A DNA stretch of 64,000 nucleotides from contig CAKRTS010000001.1 of assembly GCA_934402315.1 (NCBI GenBank), positions 288,178 to 352,177 of the forward strand, given 5' to 3'. The position numbers were made by a program, and so were the translations under genes. Shown in pieces: positions 43,159-51,672 of the stretch (position 1 is the stretch's first letter; each line of letters begins with the position of its first letter). The notes below the pieces were generated by a model. The model made no database searches and was not told where the DNA came from. It worked only from the letters and a program-made list of their open reading frames with translations. The stretch comes from an uncultured Acetatifactor sp. GTDB taxonomy: Bacteria; Bacillota; Clostridia; Lachnospirales; Lachnospiraceae.

Positions 43159-46100
43159 TTACTGCGTTACAGGTGTCTTTAGTGCTTTCGCGGCATCCTC
43201 TCTTTCAGGAAATACCTTTTTTTCTATTTCTCCAAATTTTTTGTAAACATCAGAGTCTGCGTCGATACCGTTGACAGCATCCTTGACCATCGTTACACCA
43301 TTGGCAACATCCGCATAGTCCTTCTGTATAAAATTCACTGCAAAATTAGCTGCCGCAACGGACTCCGGTTTCAGCTCCAATCCCTTGTTAATTTTTGATT
43401 TTAATTCAATCAATTTCCACTCACACGCTGTCTGCTCCGCCTCGACCTTCTTTACTGCATTTTCAACCTCATAATGATTTTCCACTGCTTTCAGATATTT
43501 TGTTTTAGAGGTCTCAAGATTATCATCCAGTTCCTTCAGTTTCTCACTCATATTCACGTTTCCCTTTGCAACCATCTCATCCAGATTTGAACCGAACAAT
43601 TCCTGAAGGACTTTATTGATGTCTTCCATCATATATTCCCGCTGTGTTTTCTTCTTTTTATAATCTTTTCCATCGAGAACTCTACTGATGTAATCCATTC
43701 TTTTGTCCTCAGCAGATAAAGTATTTTTATATAATTTTTTATATAATTTCGTTTTATCAGCTGCATCGATATTATCAACTTTCTGCCCTTCTATGGAATT
43801 TCCTTTCTCATCACAGGCTCCTTTGGGATAAACACCCAACATTAGATTTTGCAGGAAATCATACGTTTTCATGCCCTCCAATTCTACCACTTTCCCCTGT
43901 GAATTTTTTCTCAGGAAAAATTTTTTATATGTCGAACCGACAAACTTGCATGTAACATTTCCGCTGATTGCATTAAAATAGTTGTCCTCTGGCTTAAGAC
44001 CGTATTTGGTTGCACTACGCAGATTCCTGGCCGGAACTCCCCAGTCAGACTTCTCACTGTACAAAAAATTATCTTCCGTCATATCCTTTGATAAGGTATA
44101 TTCCCCTTCTGTACTCGCTTTTCCCTGCCGCTTCTCTATCTGCCTCTTTAGATTCTCCCTTTTGGCAAATAAATCATAAGCATCTCTTTCCTTCTCATAC
44201 GCTTTGCTATAAATTCCCAATGCTCTGGCAATTGTAAAATCAATTGCCGCCATTTTATTTCTTCTTTCATTTTCCCTGTTAATCATAAATTGGAACTTAC
44301 CTTTGCTCTCCTCCTCGGTCATAGGTAAATACTTTTCAAACAGGAATCCACCTTTTTGGATATCCTGCAATGCAATCTGTCGGATGGAATCCCGCTCCAG
44401 ACACCGAAAGCGCTCCTCTCTGGCTTTTTTCACCTCCTTCTGCGAATCCTCTTCTTTACCGTACAGTTGAATTTTATAATACTCAAGAGCTGCTACATAA
44501 TCCGAAATTTTATCATTGACCTCTTTAGACAATTTCTTAATCCTATCGTTTAGAGCAGTTTTCTCTTCCTTGGTAGTCAGGTAAGCGCGGCCTTTCGCTA
44601 ATTCATTCTCACGATTCAGTTCTTCCAGAAGCGTCCATGCACTCTCTACTTCTTTTCCAAGGCTTTCAGCGGCCTCCTTGGACATCTGCAGTTTTTCTTC
44701 TCTCACCTGTTTTAAATCGCTTGAATTGCGCATTGCTTCAACGGTCTTTTGCCCCAAGCCTTTTGCTGAAAGTCCCATAGACTCAAAGTGCCAGCCCTGT
44801 TTGAGCCCTTCAGCATCCTTATCCCGGCTTGCATGCCCCTGAAACGGCTGAAGACTGACTTCTTTCTCACATAATGTCACTTCAAAGAGTCTGGCATTCC
44901 AGATAAAGACGTGCACGTCACTGGACACACTCACCTTCCCTTGCAGATCAATCTCCACGCCGCCGTCAAGGTTCAAATCCTTTGTCTGTTTTAATTTTTC
45001 ATCACGCAGCCCAAGTGCAGTCTCCGCCTGTGCCGATGCTTTGATGCCGGCGGACAATTCCGAACCCACTTTGAGGTCTATGCTGACCGAACTAAGAATT
45101 CCCGGAGTGAGCGCAAGTCCGGCTGCCATATCCAGCTTACCTTTTCCCTCGATACCGATTTCTCCGGACAGATCCATACTCTCGCCAGACTCCATCGGTT
45201 CACCAAAGCTCTTTCCGCGATCCAGACTTGCAGAAAAAGAACCTCCGATACTGACAGACGGAGAAATAGATACTTTAAATGCCAGTGGGCCAACGATAGG
45301 AATATTGATTCCATCCCCAAAGATATTTGTAGCCTTCTCATCGAATATGTCTGACATTCCTTTCTCTTTTTGATCTTCAAACCCCACTTTCAGTTGTCCC
45401 GAAGGATAATCTCCCTCCACATCCAGAAATCCCAGAAATTTGGATACTCCAAACGCGCCCAGGCTCTTCTTGCCGGAGGCTGCATATATTCCACCCTTAT
45501 CAATATGATCGACATCACTGATATAGGCATATGATCCGCTGATGTTTTCCCCAAACAGCTTCTTTAAGATTCCCTTATCTTCGCTCTCTTCCGCCGGCTG
45601 GTTCTGCGCTTCTTCCTTATCCGGTCTGGGCGCCACACCCAGATCAATGCGGATCTTCTCAGCAGTAAGCAGACTGTTCTCAATAGAAGCGCCCTCCAGC
45701 CTGATAGTAGCAACAAGGTACTGTTCGATTTTTTCATTGCCGATAAGCGACAGTTCTATCGGCTTTTCAAATTCTACACGCAGCTTCCCCGATGGTCCCA
45801 CAGTGAAGATCTGCATATCCTGATCGGGCTCTTTTGACTTTGTCTTTCCTTTGAACTCCTTCTCATTAAAAAGCGGTATCGTATAAGGAATCTCCATGAA
45901 GCGAAACTTTGCTTTTCCATACTGCTCATTCAAAATACCGCCCACTTTTTTAAGTTTATATTCAGCCTCTTCCATCTTAACAAATCCATCATCTGTAAGA
46001 TCACCCGGCTTAAATTCTTTCCATTCCTCTGTAATCTGTTCCGCCTGTGACGCAACTGCTTGCGGCTGCTCTTGCACTTCCTGTGGCTGTTCTTCCTTCA

Positions 46101-47001
46101 ATGACACTTCTTGTGGCTGTTCTTCCTTGAGTTGTTCTTCCTGCGACCGTTCTTCCTGTGGCTTTTCTTCTACGACAGCTTTTTCTTCTACAGCTTCTAT
46201 TGGTTCCGGTTTCTGCTCCCTGCCTTCATTTAGTACCTCCAACACCGATGCTGCCAGAATACCGCCTGTTGTGCTGTCATCCGGATGGACATTCTGCCCC
46301 TCTGAAGTATGAAGCCCCGTCCGATCAAGCTCCGTTACAAAATCTTCCGCCTGATTCTGTGCTTCAAAAACCAGCCTTGTCTGCCAGAACCTGAGCTTCG
46401 GATTCTGGTCATTCTTATTTTTGATATATTCGCCCTGACCAAGTTCGATACGAAGTCCTTCTATCGGCTCAATTACAACCGTATCTCTTAAATAGGCGCT
46501 GATTTCCGTATCATCCGTTTCTGTTTGTGCAGCTGTCTGATCTGTTATCGTTTCTGCCTGCTGCTTATCAGCCAGACCGGAAGTCTGATCGGAAACAATG
46601 TTCATCGTCGCCAGCTGTGCCTCCGCCTTTGCCTGTCGAAAATTAGATATTGCAAGCTCCACTCTGCCTCCCAGCGCAGTAAAGACCACACCCTTTCGTC
46701 CTTCCGTATCATAGGCAGATACCCTCGCTGCATCAGGCATGGCAGCAACCCCCTCCTGCAGTGGCAGGCGGCTGGGCTCTAAGGTGTACTGTGCCGTGGC
46801 ATCGCCTGGCTCGATACGCGGATATTTAAGGGATGCACTGCCATTATATACCTGAAATAGCTGAGTCTCCCAAGCCCCATTATCCGGTACCTTATCCTGA
46901 GCTCCTTCCTCTTTTGCAGGAGCAGCAGGAATCTTACCATGATCAAAATCATTACTCCCTGTTGTTTCTACTTTTTCCTTTAAATCAACTCGATCAGGCA
47001 T
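43159..47001 (-). CDS. Giant paralog A, unknown function
   Basis: The 1,280 residues match no family I recognise. From the N-terminus: 54 residues identical to paralog B; a beta-rich part; a repetitive Gln/Glu/Pro linker (about 265-325, KEEQPQEV units); a conserved block (KFRFMEIPYTIPLFNEKEFK, PIELSLIGNEKIEQYLVATI); a Gly/Ser-rich beta region (about 560-740, KVSISPSVSIGGSFSASLDR, DMAAGLALTPGILSSVSIDL); then 500 mostly helical, coiled-coil-like residues with MAAIDFTIARALGIYSKAYE and DINKVLQELFGSNLDEMVAK. No signal peptide or membrane helix, so cytoplasmic unless exported by another route. GGGGGA lies six bases before the ATG at 47001. It lies between paralog B and the AAA+ ATPase, probably in one transcript. 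A cargo or scaffold handled by the ATPase is inferred. Confidence 0.85.
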   Translation of the reverse strand: MPDRVDLKEKVETTGSNDFDHGKIPAAPAKEEGAQDKVPDNGAWETQLFQVYNGSASLKYPRIEPGDATAQYTLEPSRLPLQEGVAAMPDAARVSAYDTEGRKGVVFTALGGRVELAISNFRQAKAEAQLATMNIVSDQTSGLADKQQAETITDQTAAQTETDDTEISAYLRDTVVIEPIEGLRIELGQGEYIKNKNDQNPKLRFWQTRLVFEAQNQAEDFVTELDRTGLHTSEGQNVHPDDSTTGGILAASVLEVLNEGREQKPEPIEAVEEKAVVEEKPQEERSQEEQLKEEQPQEVSLKEEQPQEVQEQPQAVASQAEQITEEWKEFKPGDLTDDGFVKMEEAEYKLKKVGGILNEQYGKAKFRFMEIPYTIPLFNEKEFKGKTKSKEPDQDMQIFTVGPSGKLRVEFEKPIELSLIGNEKIEQYLVATIRLEGASIENSLLTAEKIRIDLGVAPRPDKEEAQNQPAEESEDKGILKKLFGENISGSYAYISDVDHIDKGGIYAASGKKSLGAFGVSKFLGFLDVEGDYPSGQLKVGFEDQKEKGMSDIFDEKATNIFGDGINIPIVGPLAFKVSISPSVSIGGSFSASLDRGKSFGEPMESGESMDLSGEIGIEGKGKLDMAAGLALTPGILSSVSIDLKVGSELSAGIKASAQAETALGLRDEKLKQTKDLNLDGGVEIDLQGKVSVSSDVHVFIWNARLFEVTLCEKEVSLQPFQGHASRDKDAEGLKQGWHFESMGLSAKGLGQKTVEAMRNSSDLKQVREEKLQMSKEAAESLGKEVESAWTLLEELNRENELAKGRAYLTTKEEKTALNDRIKKLSKEVNDKISDYVAALEYYKIQLYGKEEDSQKEVKKAREERFRCLERDSIRQIALQDIQKGGFLFEKYLPMTEEESKGKFQFMINRENERRNKMAAIDFTIARALGIYSKAYEKERDAYDLFAKRENLKRQIEKRQGKASTEGEYTLSKDMTEDNFLYSEKSDWGVPARNLRSATKYGLKPEDNYFNAISGNVTCKFVGSTYKKFFLRKNSQGKVVELEGMKTYDFLQNLMLGVYPKGACDEKGNSIEGQKVDNIDAADKTKLYKKLYKNTLSAEDKRMDYISRVLDGKDYKKKKTQREYMMEDINKVLQELFGSNLDEMVAKGNVNMSEKLKELDDNLETSKTKYLKAVENHYEVENAVKKVEAEQTACEWKLIELKSKINKGLELKPESVAAANFAVNFIQKDYADVANGVTMVKDAVNGIDADSDVYKKFGEIEKKVFPEREDAAKALKTPVTQ

Positions 47002-47004
47002 AAC
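46865..47004. repeat. N-terminal coding segment identical in both giant paralogs (copy in A)
   Basis: These 140 bases are identical to 50646-50785, including all synonymous positions and three bases before the ATG, while flanking sequence differs. This implies recent duplication with gene conversion of just this segment, or strong constraint on it. Confidence 0.9.
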
Positions 47005-47044
47005 ATATCCCCCGTTTTGCAATTCAGCTCTTCCATTTAACGTT

Positions 47045-50000
47045 TTACAGCGCTATCGGTGTTTTTACTGCTTTCGCGGCATTCTTTCTTTCAGGAAACG
47101 CCTCTTTTTCAAATTTTTTCATTTTCTTGTAAGCATCCGAGTCTTCGTCGAAACCAACGACAGCCAAATCGGGCAGCTCGCCGCCCATGGCAACAGCCTC
47201 ATAGTCGTTCTGCATAAAATTCACTGCAGCTTTAGCTGCCTTAACCGAACCTTCATCTAACTTCATACCGCTTTCCACATCATATCTTAGTCCAAACAAT
47301 TTCCCCTCATACTTTAGCTGCTCCTTCTCGACATTCTTTATTGCACTTTCAACCTCATAATGCTTTTCCCTTGCATTTATATAATCCTCCTTCGAAGTCT
47401 CAAGCTTATCATCCAGTTCTCTCAGTTTTTCGTTCATATCTATATTTCCATTTGCAACCATATCATCCAGATTTGAGCCGAACACCTCCTGAAGCACCTT
47501 ATTGATATCTACCATCATTTTTTCCCGCTGTGTCGTTTCTTGGTTATAATCACTCCCCAAGAAAAGTTTGCCCAAAAAATTATTCTTTTTATCCTCTTTT
47601 GATAAAGTATCTTTAAAAATTGTTTTGAATAATTTTGTTTTTCTATCCGTATCAAGACTTTTGATTGGCTTGCCTTCCAAGGAATTTCCGTCACCATCAC
47701 AGGCACCTTGGGGATAAACACCCGACAAAAGAATTTTTGCGAAATCGTAACTTCTTATTGCATTCTTTCCCTTAAAAATTGGTATAAAGTCCGATCTATA
47801 AGATGCAGGAATATACCCCAGGTAAAAACTTTTGTAATATAGTACATGAAAATAGTTGTTAATATGGTATCCCCGCTCTTCTTCATGGGCATCGCGTCCA
47901 AACTGGGTCTGATACCGCAAAGTAGCTTCAGCACCTCCCCATCGATAGTTATCATTCTTATCTGAACCCTTCAAAAAATTTAGTTCAGGTATATCCTTCA
48001 ATAACGGATATATGTATTCCAGTTCAGGGCTCATCTTCCCTTGCCTCTTATCCACCCGGTTTTTGGAATTCTGCTCTCTGGCATACATATCATACTCATA
48101 TCTTTGCTCATCCATCGCTCTGTCATAAATTCCGAGTGCTCTGGCGATCGTAAAATCAATGGCCGCCATTTTATTTCTTTTTTCATTTTCCTTCTGAATC
48201 TTTTTCGAGGACATCTCCTTACTTTCTTCCTGTGACAGTGGCAGATACTTTTCAAACAGGAGTCCACCTCTTTGGACATTCTTCATTGCCATCTGCCGGA
48301 TGGTATCCTGCGCCATGCAATGAGCATGCTCCTTTCTGGCATCATCTAATTTTCTCTGCGTCACTTCCTGTTTCTTATATAGTTGACTCTTATATTCATT
48401 AAGGGCTCCCATATATTTAGAAATTTTTTTCTCAACCTCTTTTGTCACCGTATTAATTCTATTTTGCAAGGCGGCCTTCTCTTCCTCACTAGTCAGGTAC
48501 GCATATTCTTTCGACAGTGCCTTCTGACGATTCAGCTCCTCCAGAATCGCCCACGCGCTCTCTGCTTCTTCTCCGAGAACCTTAGCGGCCGCCTCGGACA
48601 TCTCCAGTTTTTTCTCATCCACCTTTTTTAAATCTTTTGAATCGCGTATTGCTTGAACTATCTCTTGCCCTAATTCCTTTGCTGACAGTCTCATACCCTC
48701 AAAGTGCCAGCCCTGCATGAGCCCTTCTGCATCCACATCCCGCCATGCACGTCCCAGGAACGGCTGGACATTGACTTCTTTACTACACAACTCCACTTTA
48801 AAGAGTGTGCCTTTCCAGATAAAAAACTTTACATTGCTGGACAGGTTTACCTGCCCTTTCAGTTTAATATTTACCCCGCCATCCAGATTCAGATCCTTTG
48901 TCTGCTTTATTTTCCCATCACGCAGTCCAAGTGCAGTATCTGCCTTTGCCTCTACTCCAATACCGGCAGACAATTCCGAGCCCACTTTAAGATCTAACTT
49001 GACGGAACCAAGGATTCCCGGAGTGAGTGCAAGTCCGGCTGACATATCCAGTTTACCTTCCCCGTTGATTTCAGCTTTCCCTGCAAGATCCATACTCTCA
49101 CCGGGCTCTAGCTTCTCACCAAAGCTCTTTCCACGCCTCATCTCTGCTGAAAGAGAACCTCCAATACTGACAGACGGAGAAATACATATTTCAAATGCCA
49201 GCGGTCCAAAGATAGGAATGCATAATCCGTCCCCCATAAGGTTCTGAACCGTTTCAGAGAACAGCTTTGGCTTGTCTGCCTTCTTTTGATCTTCAAACGA
49301 CACCTTCAGGTATCCCGTAGGGTAATCACCTTCCACATCCAGAAATCCCAAAAATTTGGATACCCCAAACTCGCCCAGACTCTTCTTGCCGGGGGCTGCG
49401 TGTATTCCTTCCTTATCTATGCTGCTGACAGCACTTGTATTTGCAAAGGTTCCGTGGATTTTTTTTCCAAACAGCTTCTTTGCTTTTACTTCATCTGACT
49501 GCTCATCCTGCTGATCTCCTTTCTCTTCCTCATCCTCATCCTCATCCTGAGAGGCTTTCTTTCCCAAATCAATACGGATTTTCTCGGCGGTCAGCTGGCT
49601 GCCCTTAATAGAAACTCCCTCCAGCACGATGGTAGCAACGATGTATTTTTCAATTTTTTCATTACCAATAAGAGATAGTTCTATCGGTTCCTTAAAAACT
49701 ACGTAGAGCTTTCCCGTCAAATCCACAAAGAAGTCCTGCATGGTATCGCCAGCCTCTTTGGGCTTTGTCTTTCCTTTGAGTTCCCGCTTATTAAAGAGAG
49801 GGATCGTATAAGGGATCTCATTGAAACGAAACTTTGCTTTTCCAATTTGTCCCTTATATTTATCAGCTACTGTTACGACCTGCGATTCAGCCTCTTCCAT
49901 CCTCACAAATCCATCTTCTGTAAGATCCCCCGGCTCAAATCCTTTCCATTCCCATTGCGGCTCTGGTTCCGGTTGCTCTCTGGGCTCATTTAACGACTCC

Positions 50001-50782
50001 AGCACCTGCTCAGCAGAAATATTATCTGCTTCTTGTTTATCCAGCGGGACATTCTGCTTCTCCAGGGTATGAAGTCCTGTCTCATCAAGCTCCGTCACAC
50101 ACTCTTTCTGCACCTTCTGTGCTGTAAAATCCAACGTCGTCTTCCAGAACTTGAGTTTCGGATCCCGGTCATTTTTATTTTTGATATATTCACCCTGGTC
50201 AAGTGCGATAGTAATTCCTGTCAGCGATTCGATTTTAATCGGTCCTCTTAAATAGGCACTGATTTCCGTATCATTCGTTTGTATAGGTGCCTGCTCCGGC
50301 TCCTGCTCTGCCTGCTGCAAATTGGCAGGCTCCATTCCCGGAGCAGAGATCTCATCCATAATGAAGCGATCGGAAATAATGTTCATCACCGCCAGCTGCG
50401 CCTTCAATACTGCAACTGGCAAATTAGTTATTGCAATCTCTACACTTCCGCCCAGCGCGGTAAAGACCACGCCCTTCCGCTCTTTCGTATTATAGGCAGA
50501 TACCTGCGCCGTATCAGGTATGACGGCAACACCCTCCTGCAGTGGCAGGCGGCCGGGCTCTAATATGTACTGTTCCGTGAATCCGCCCGGCTCAAGATGC
50601 GGATATTGAAGGGATGCCCTGCCATTGTATACCTGAAATAATTGTGTCTCCCAAGCCCCATTATCCGGTACCTTATCCTGAGCTCCTTCCTCTTTTGCAG
50701 GAGCAGCAGGAATCTTACCATGATCAAAATCATTACTCCCTGTTGTTTCTACTTTTTCCTTTAAATCAACTCGATCAGGCAT
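47045..50782 (-). CDS. Giant paralog B, unknown function
   Basis: The 1,245 residues have the same plan as paralog A: identical first 54 residues, conserved KFRFNEIPYTIPLFNKRELK and PIELSLIGNEKIEKYIVATI, Gly/Ser-rich beta region (SISPSVSIGGS-like, DMSAGLALTPGILGSVKLDL), and a long helical C-terminus (MAAIDFTIARALGIYDRAMD, DINKVLQEVFGSNLDDMVAN). It lacks A's long Gln/Glu linker but has an acidic insert near 415-435 (DEDEDEEEKGDQQDEQSDE). The segment around 930-1000 differs most from A and may set specificity. First gene of the operon, CGGAGGA six bases before the ATG, driven by the promoter at 50881-50909. No signal peptide or membrane helix. Confidence 0.85.
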   Translation of the reverse strand: MPDRVDLKEKVETTGSNDFDHGKIPAAPAKEEGAQDKVPDNGAWETQLFQVYNGRASLQYPHLEPGGFTEQYILEPGRLPLQEGVAVIPDTAQVSAYNTKERKGVVFTALGGSVEIAITNLPVAVLKAQLAVMNIISDRFIMDEISAPGMEPANLQQAEQEPEQAPIQTNDTEISAYLRGPIKIESLTGITIALDQGEYIKNKNDRDPKLKFWKTTLDFTAQKVQKECVTELDETGLHTLEKQNVPLDKQEADNISAEQVLESLNEPREQPEPEPQWEWKGFEPGDLTEDGFVRMEEAESQVVTVADKYKGQIGKAKFRFNEIPYTIPLFNKRELKGKTKPKEAGDTMQDFFVDLTGKLYVVFKEPIELSLIGNEKIEKYIVATIVLEGVSIKGSQLTAEKIRIDLGKKASQDEDEDEEEKGDQQDEQSDEVKAKKLFGKKIHGTFANTSAVSSIDKEGIHAAPGKKSLGEFGVSKFLGFLDVEGDYPTGYLKVSFEDQKKADKPKLFSETVQNLMGDGLCIPIFGPLAFEICISPSVSIGGSLSAEMRRGKSFGEKLEPGESMDLAGKAEINGEGKLDMSAGLALTPGILGSVKLDLKVGSELSAGIGVEAKADTALGLRDGKIKQTKDLNLDGGVNIKLKGQVNLSSNVKFFIWKGTLFKVELCSKEVNVQPFLGRAWRDVDAEGLMQGWHFEGMRLSAKELGQEIVQAIRDSKDLKKVDEKKLEMSEAAAKVLGEEAESAWAILEELNRQKALSKEYAYLTSEEEKAALQNRINTVTKEVEKKISKYMGALNEYKSQLYKKQEVTQRKLDDARKEHAHCMAQDTIRQMAMKNVQRGGLLFEKYLPLSQEESKEMSSKKIQKENEKRNKMAAIDFTIARALGIYDRAMDEQRYEYDMYAREQNSKNRVDKRQGKMSPELEYIYPLLKDIPELNFLKGSDKNDNYRWGGAEATLRYQTQFGRDAHEEERGYHINNYFHVLYYKSFYLGYIPASYRSDFIPIFKGKNAIRSYDFAKILLSGVYPQGACDGDGNSLEGKPIKSLDTDRKTKLFKTIFKDTLSKEDKKNNFLGKLFLGSDYNQETTQREKMMVDINKVLQEVFGSNLDDMVANGNIDMNEKLRELDDKLETSKEDYINAREKHYEVESAIKNVEKEQLKYEGKLFGLRYDVESGMKLDEGSVKAAKAAVNFMQNDYEAVAMGGELPDLAVVGFDEDSDAYKKMKKFEKEAFPERKNAAKAVKTPIAL

Positions 50783-50785
50783 AAC
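50646..50785. repeat. N-terminal coding segment identical in both giant paralogs (copy in B)
   Basis: Partner of 46865-47004. Identity begins sharply at GTCTCCCAAG and ends three bases before the start codon. Confidence 0.9.
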
Positions 50786-50859
50786 GCATCCTCCGTTTTG
50801 CAGCATTTTTCGTAAATTGTATATCCATTTCGTTGTACTTTCCGTTTTAATTCAAAAAT

Positions 50860-50909
50860 CCGCAATACTATAGCAATAATAGTATAACGGATTTGGAATA
50901 AAAAAACAA
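50860..50909 (-). promoter_or_regulatory. Promoter and operator-like palindrome of the giant-paralog operon
   Basis: Minus strand: -35 TTGTTT (50904-50909), 17-bp spacer, -10 TATACT (50881-50886). An inverted repeat, ATACTAT (50865-50871) with ATAGTAT (50879-50885), extended by CCG/CGG at its ends, covers the -10. A repressor bound there would block transcription. The start codon of paralog B is about 100 bases downstream. Confidence 0.6.
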
Positions 50910-50942
50910 TTCTATGGTTACTATCCGACAGATTAATTATGT

Positions 50943-51386
50943 TTACAGGACAAACATATCCAGCACCTGTTTTCTCTGGTATTCCTCTTTGATTGCATTG
51001 AGGTCTTTCGGTTCTTCAATATGGAATCTCATTCTGAGAAAACGTTCCATATCCTTTTCAATACATTCCAATGTATGACGGGTCGTGGTACCTTCCTCCG
51101 AGAATAGCCTGAACGACCATTTTCCAAGAATCTCGCTTCCCCGCTGCCCATTGCTGTCCTGTACGAAATCCCTGCCAATCTTTATTCCGGACAGGTCATA
51201 TCCCTTGCATTCCGCGATCCAGCGATAATCCAGCACAATTCTGGCAGCGCCGCAGAACAGCTGAAGCAGCGCATTTCTTACATCCTCCCACCGATAACAC
51301 TCTTCGATTTCCAATGTATTCAAAAACCATTCAAACTCGAAGTCAATATTCATTTTTGATTCTTTGCCATTTGCTCCATCATACAT
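50943..51386 (-). CDS. Hypothetical protein upstream of the giant-paralog operon
   Basis: The 147 residues are not recognised: NIDFEFEWFLNTLEIEECYR, then ARIVLDYRWIAECKGYDLSG and MERFLRMRFHIEEPKDLNAI. Soluble, acidic, no signal. It lies 160 bases upstream of paralog B on the same strand, with the operon promoter in between, so it is probably separately transcribed. GAGGG lies about ten bases before the ATG. An alternative ATG 11 codons later lacks a better site. Confidence 0.6.
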   Translation of the reverse strand: MYDGANGKESKMNIDFEFEWFLNTLEIEECYRWEDVRNALLQLFCGAARIVLDYRWIAECKGYDLSGIKIGRDFVQDSNGQRGSEILGKWSFRLFSEEGTTTRHTLECIEKDMERFLRMRFHIEEPKDLNAIKEEYQRKQVLDMFVL

Positions 51387-51444
51387 AAGATTTTCGCCCT
51401 CTTTCTATCTCTATTATGACGGCAAAAGCCAGAAAAGGTCAAGT

Positions 51445-51475
51445 AAAAAAAATAAACCGACCTGCGTCGATTTAT
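51445..51475 (-). terminator. Terminator of the tRNA-Leu gene
   Basis: Minus strand: stem AATAAATCGAC with GTCGGTTTATT around the loop GCAG, then a run of T. It starts about 20 bases after the tRNA 3' end. Confidence 0.8.
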
Positions 51476-51496
51476 TCTTCCTGCTTAATAATATAA

Positions 51497-51579
51497 TGCC
51501 GGCAATGGGACTTGAACCCATACGGTGTTGCCACCAACAGATTTTGAGTCTGCCTCGTCTGCCATTCCGACACGCCGGC
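51497..51579 (-). tRNA. tRNA-Leu (CAA)
   Basis: Minus strand, 83 nt. Acceptor stem GCCGGCG with TGCCGGC plus discriminator A. Anticodon loop CTCAAAA with anticodon CAA. A long variable arm (TTGGTGGCAACACCGTA region) as in class II tRNAs, and T-arm GGGTTCAAGTCCC. CCA is not encoded. A hairpin TGTGAGAG/CTCTCACA (51582-51603) lies directly upstream in the leader. Confidence 0.95.
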
Positions 51580-51612
51580 ATCTGTGAGAGTATCGCTCTC
51601 ACAACAAAAAAT

Positions 51613-51641
51613 ATTTTAACATAGAGCGCACTTCTTGACAA
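51613..51641 (-). promoter_or_regulatory. Promoter of tRNA-Leu
   Basis: Minus strand: -35 TTGTCA (51636-51641), 17-bp spacer, -10 TAAAAT (51613-51618), 33 bases before the tRNA. Confidence 0.75.
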
Positions 51642-51672
51642 GCAAAAAATAAACTTTTTTGCCAGTACTTTT

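Noticed and set aside
41076..50909. Complete extracellular contractile injection system or prophage
   Set aside because: Only the ATPase type matches. No sheath, tube, baseplate, capsid, terminase or integrase gene was found in the window.
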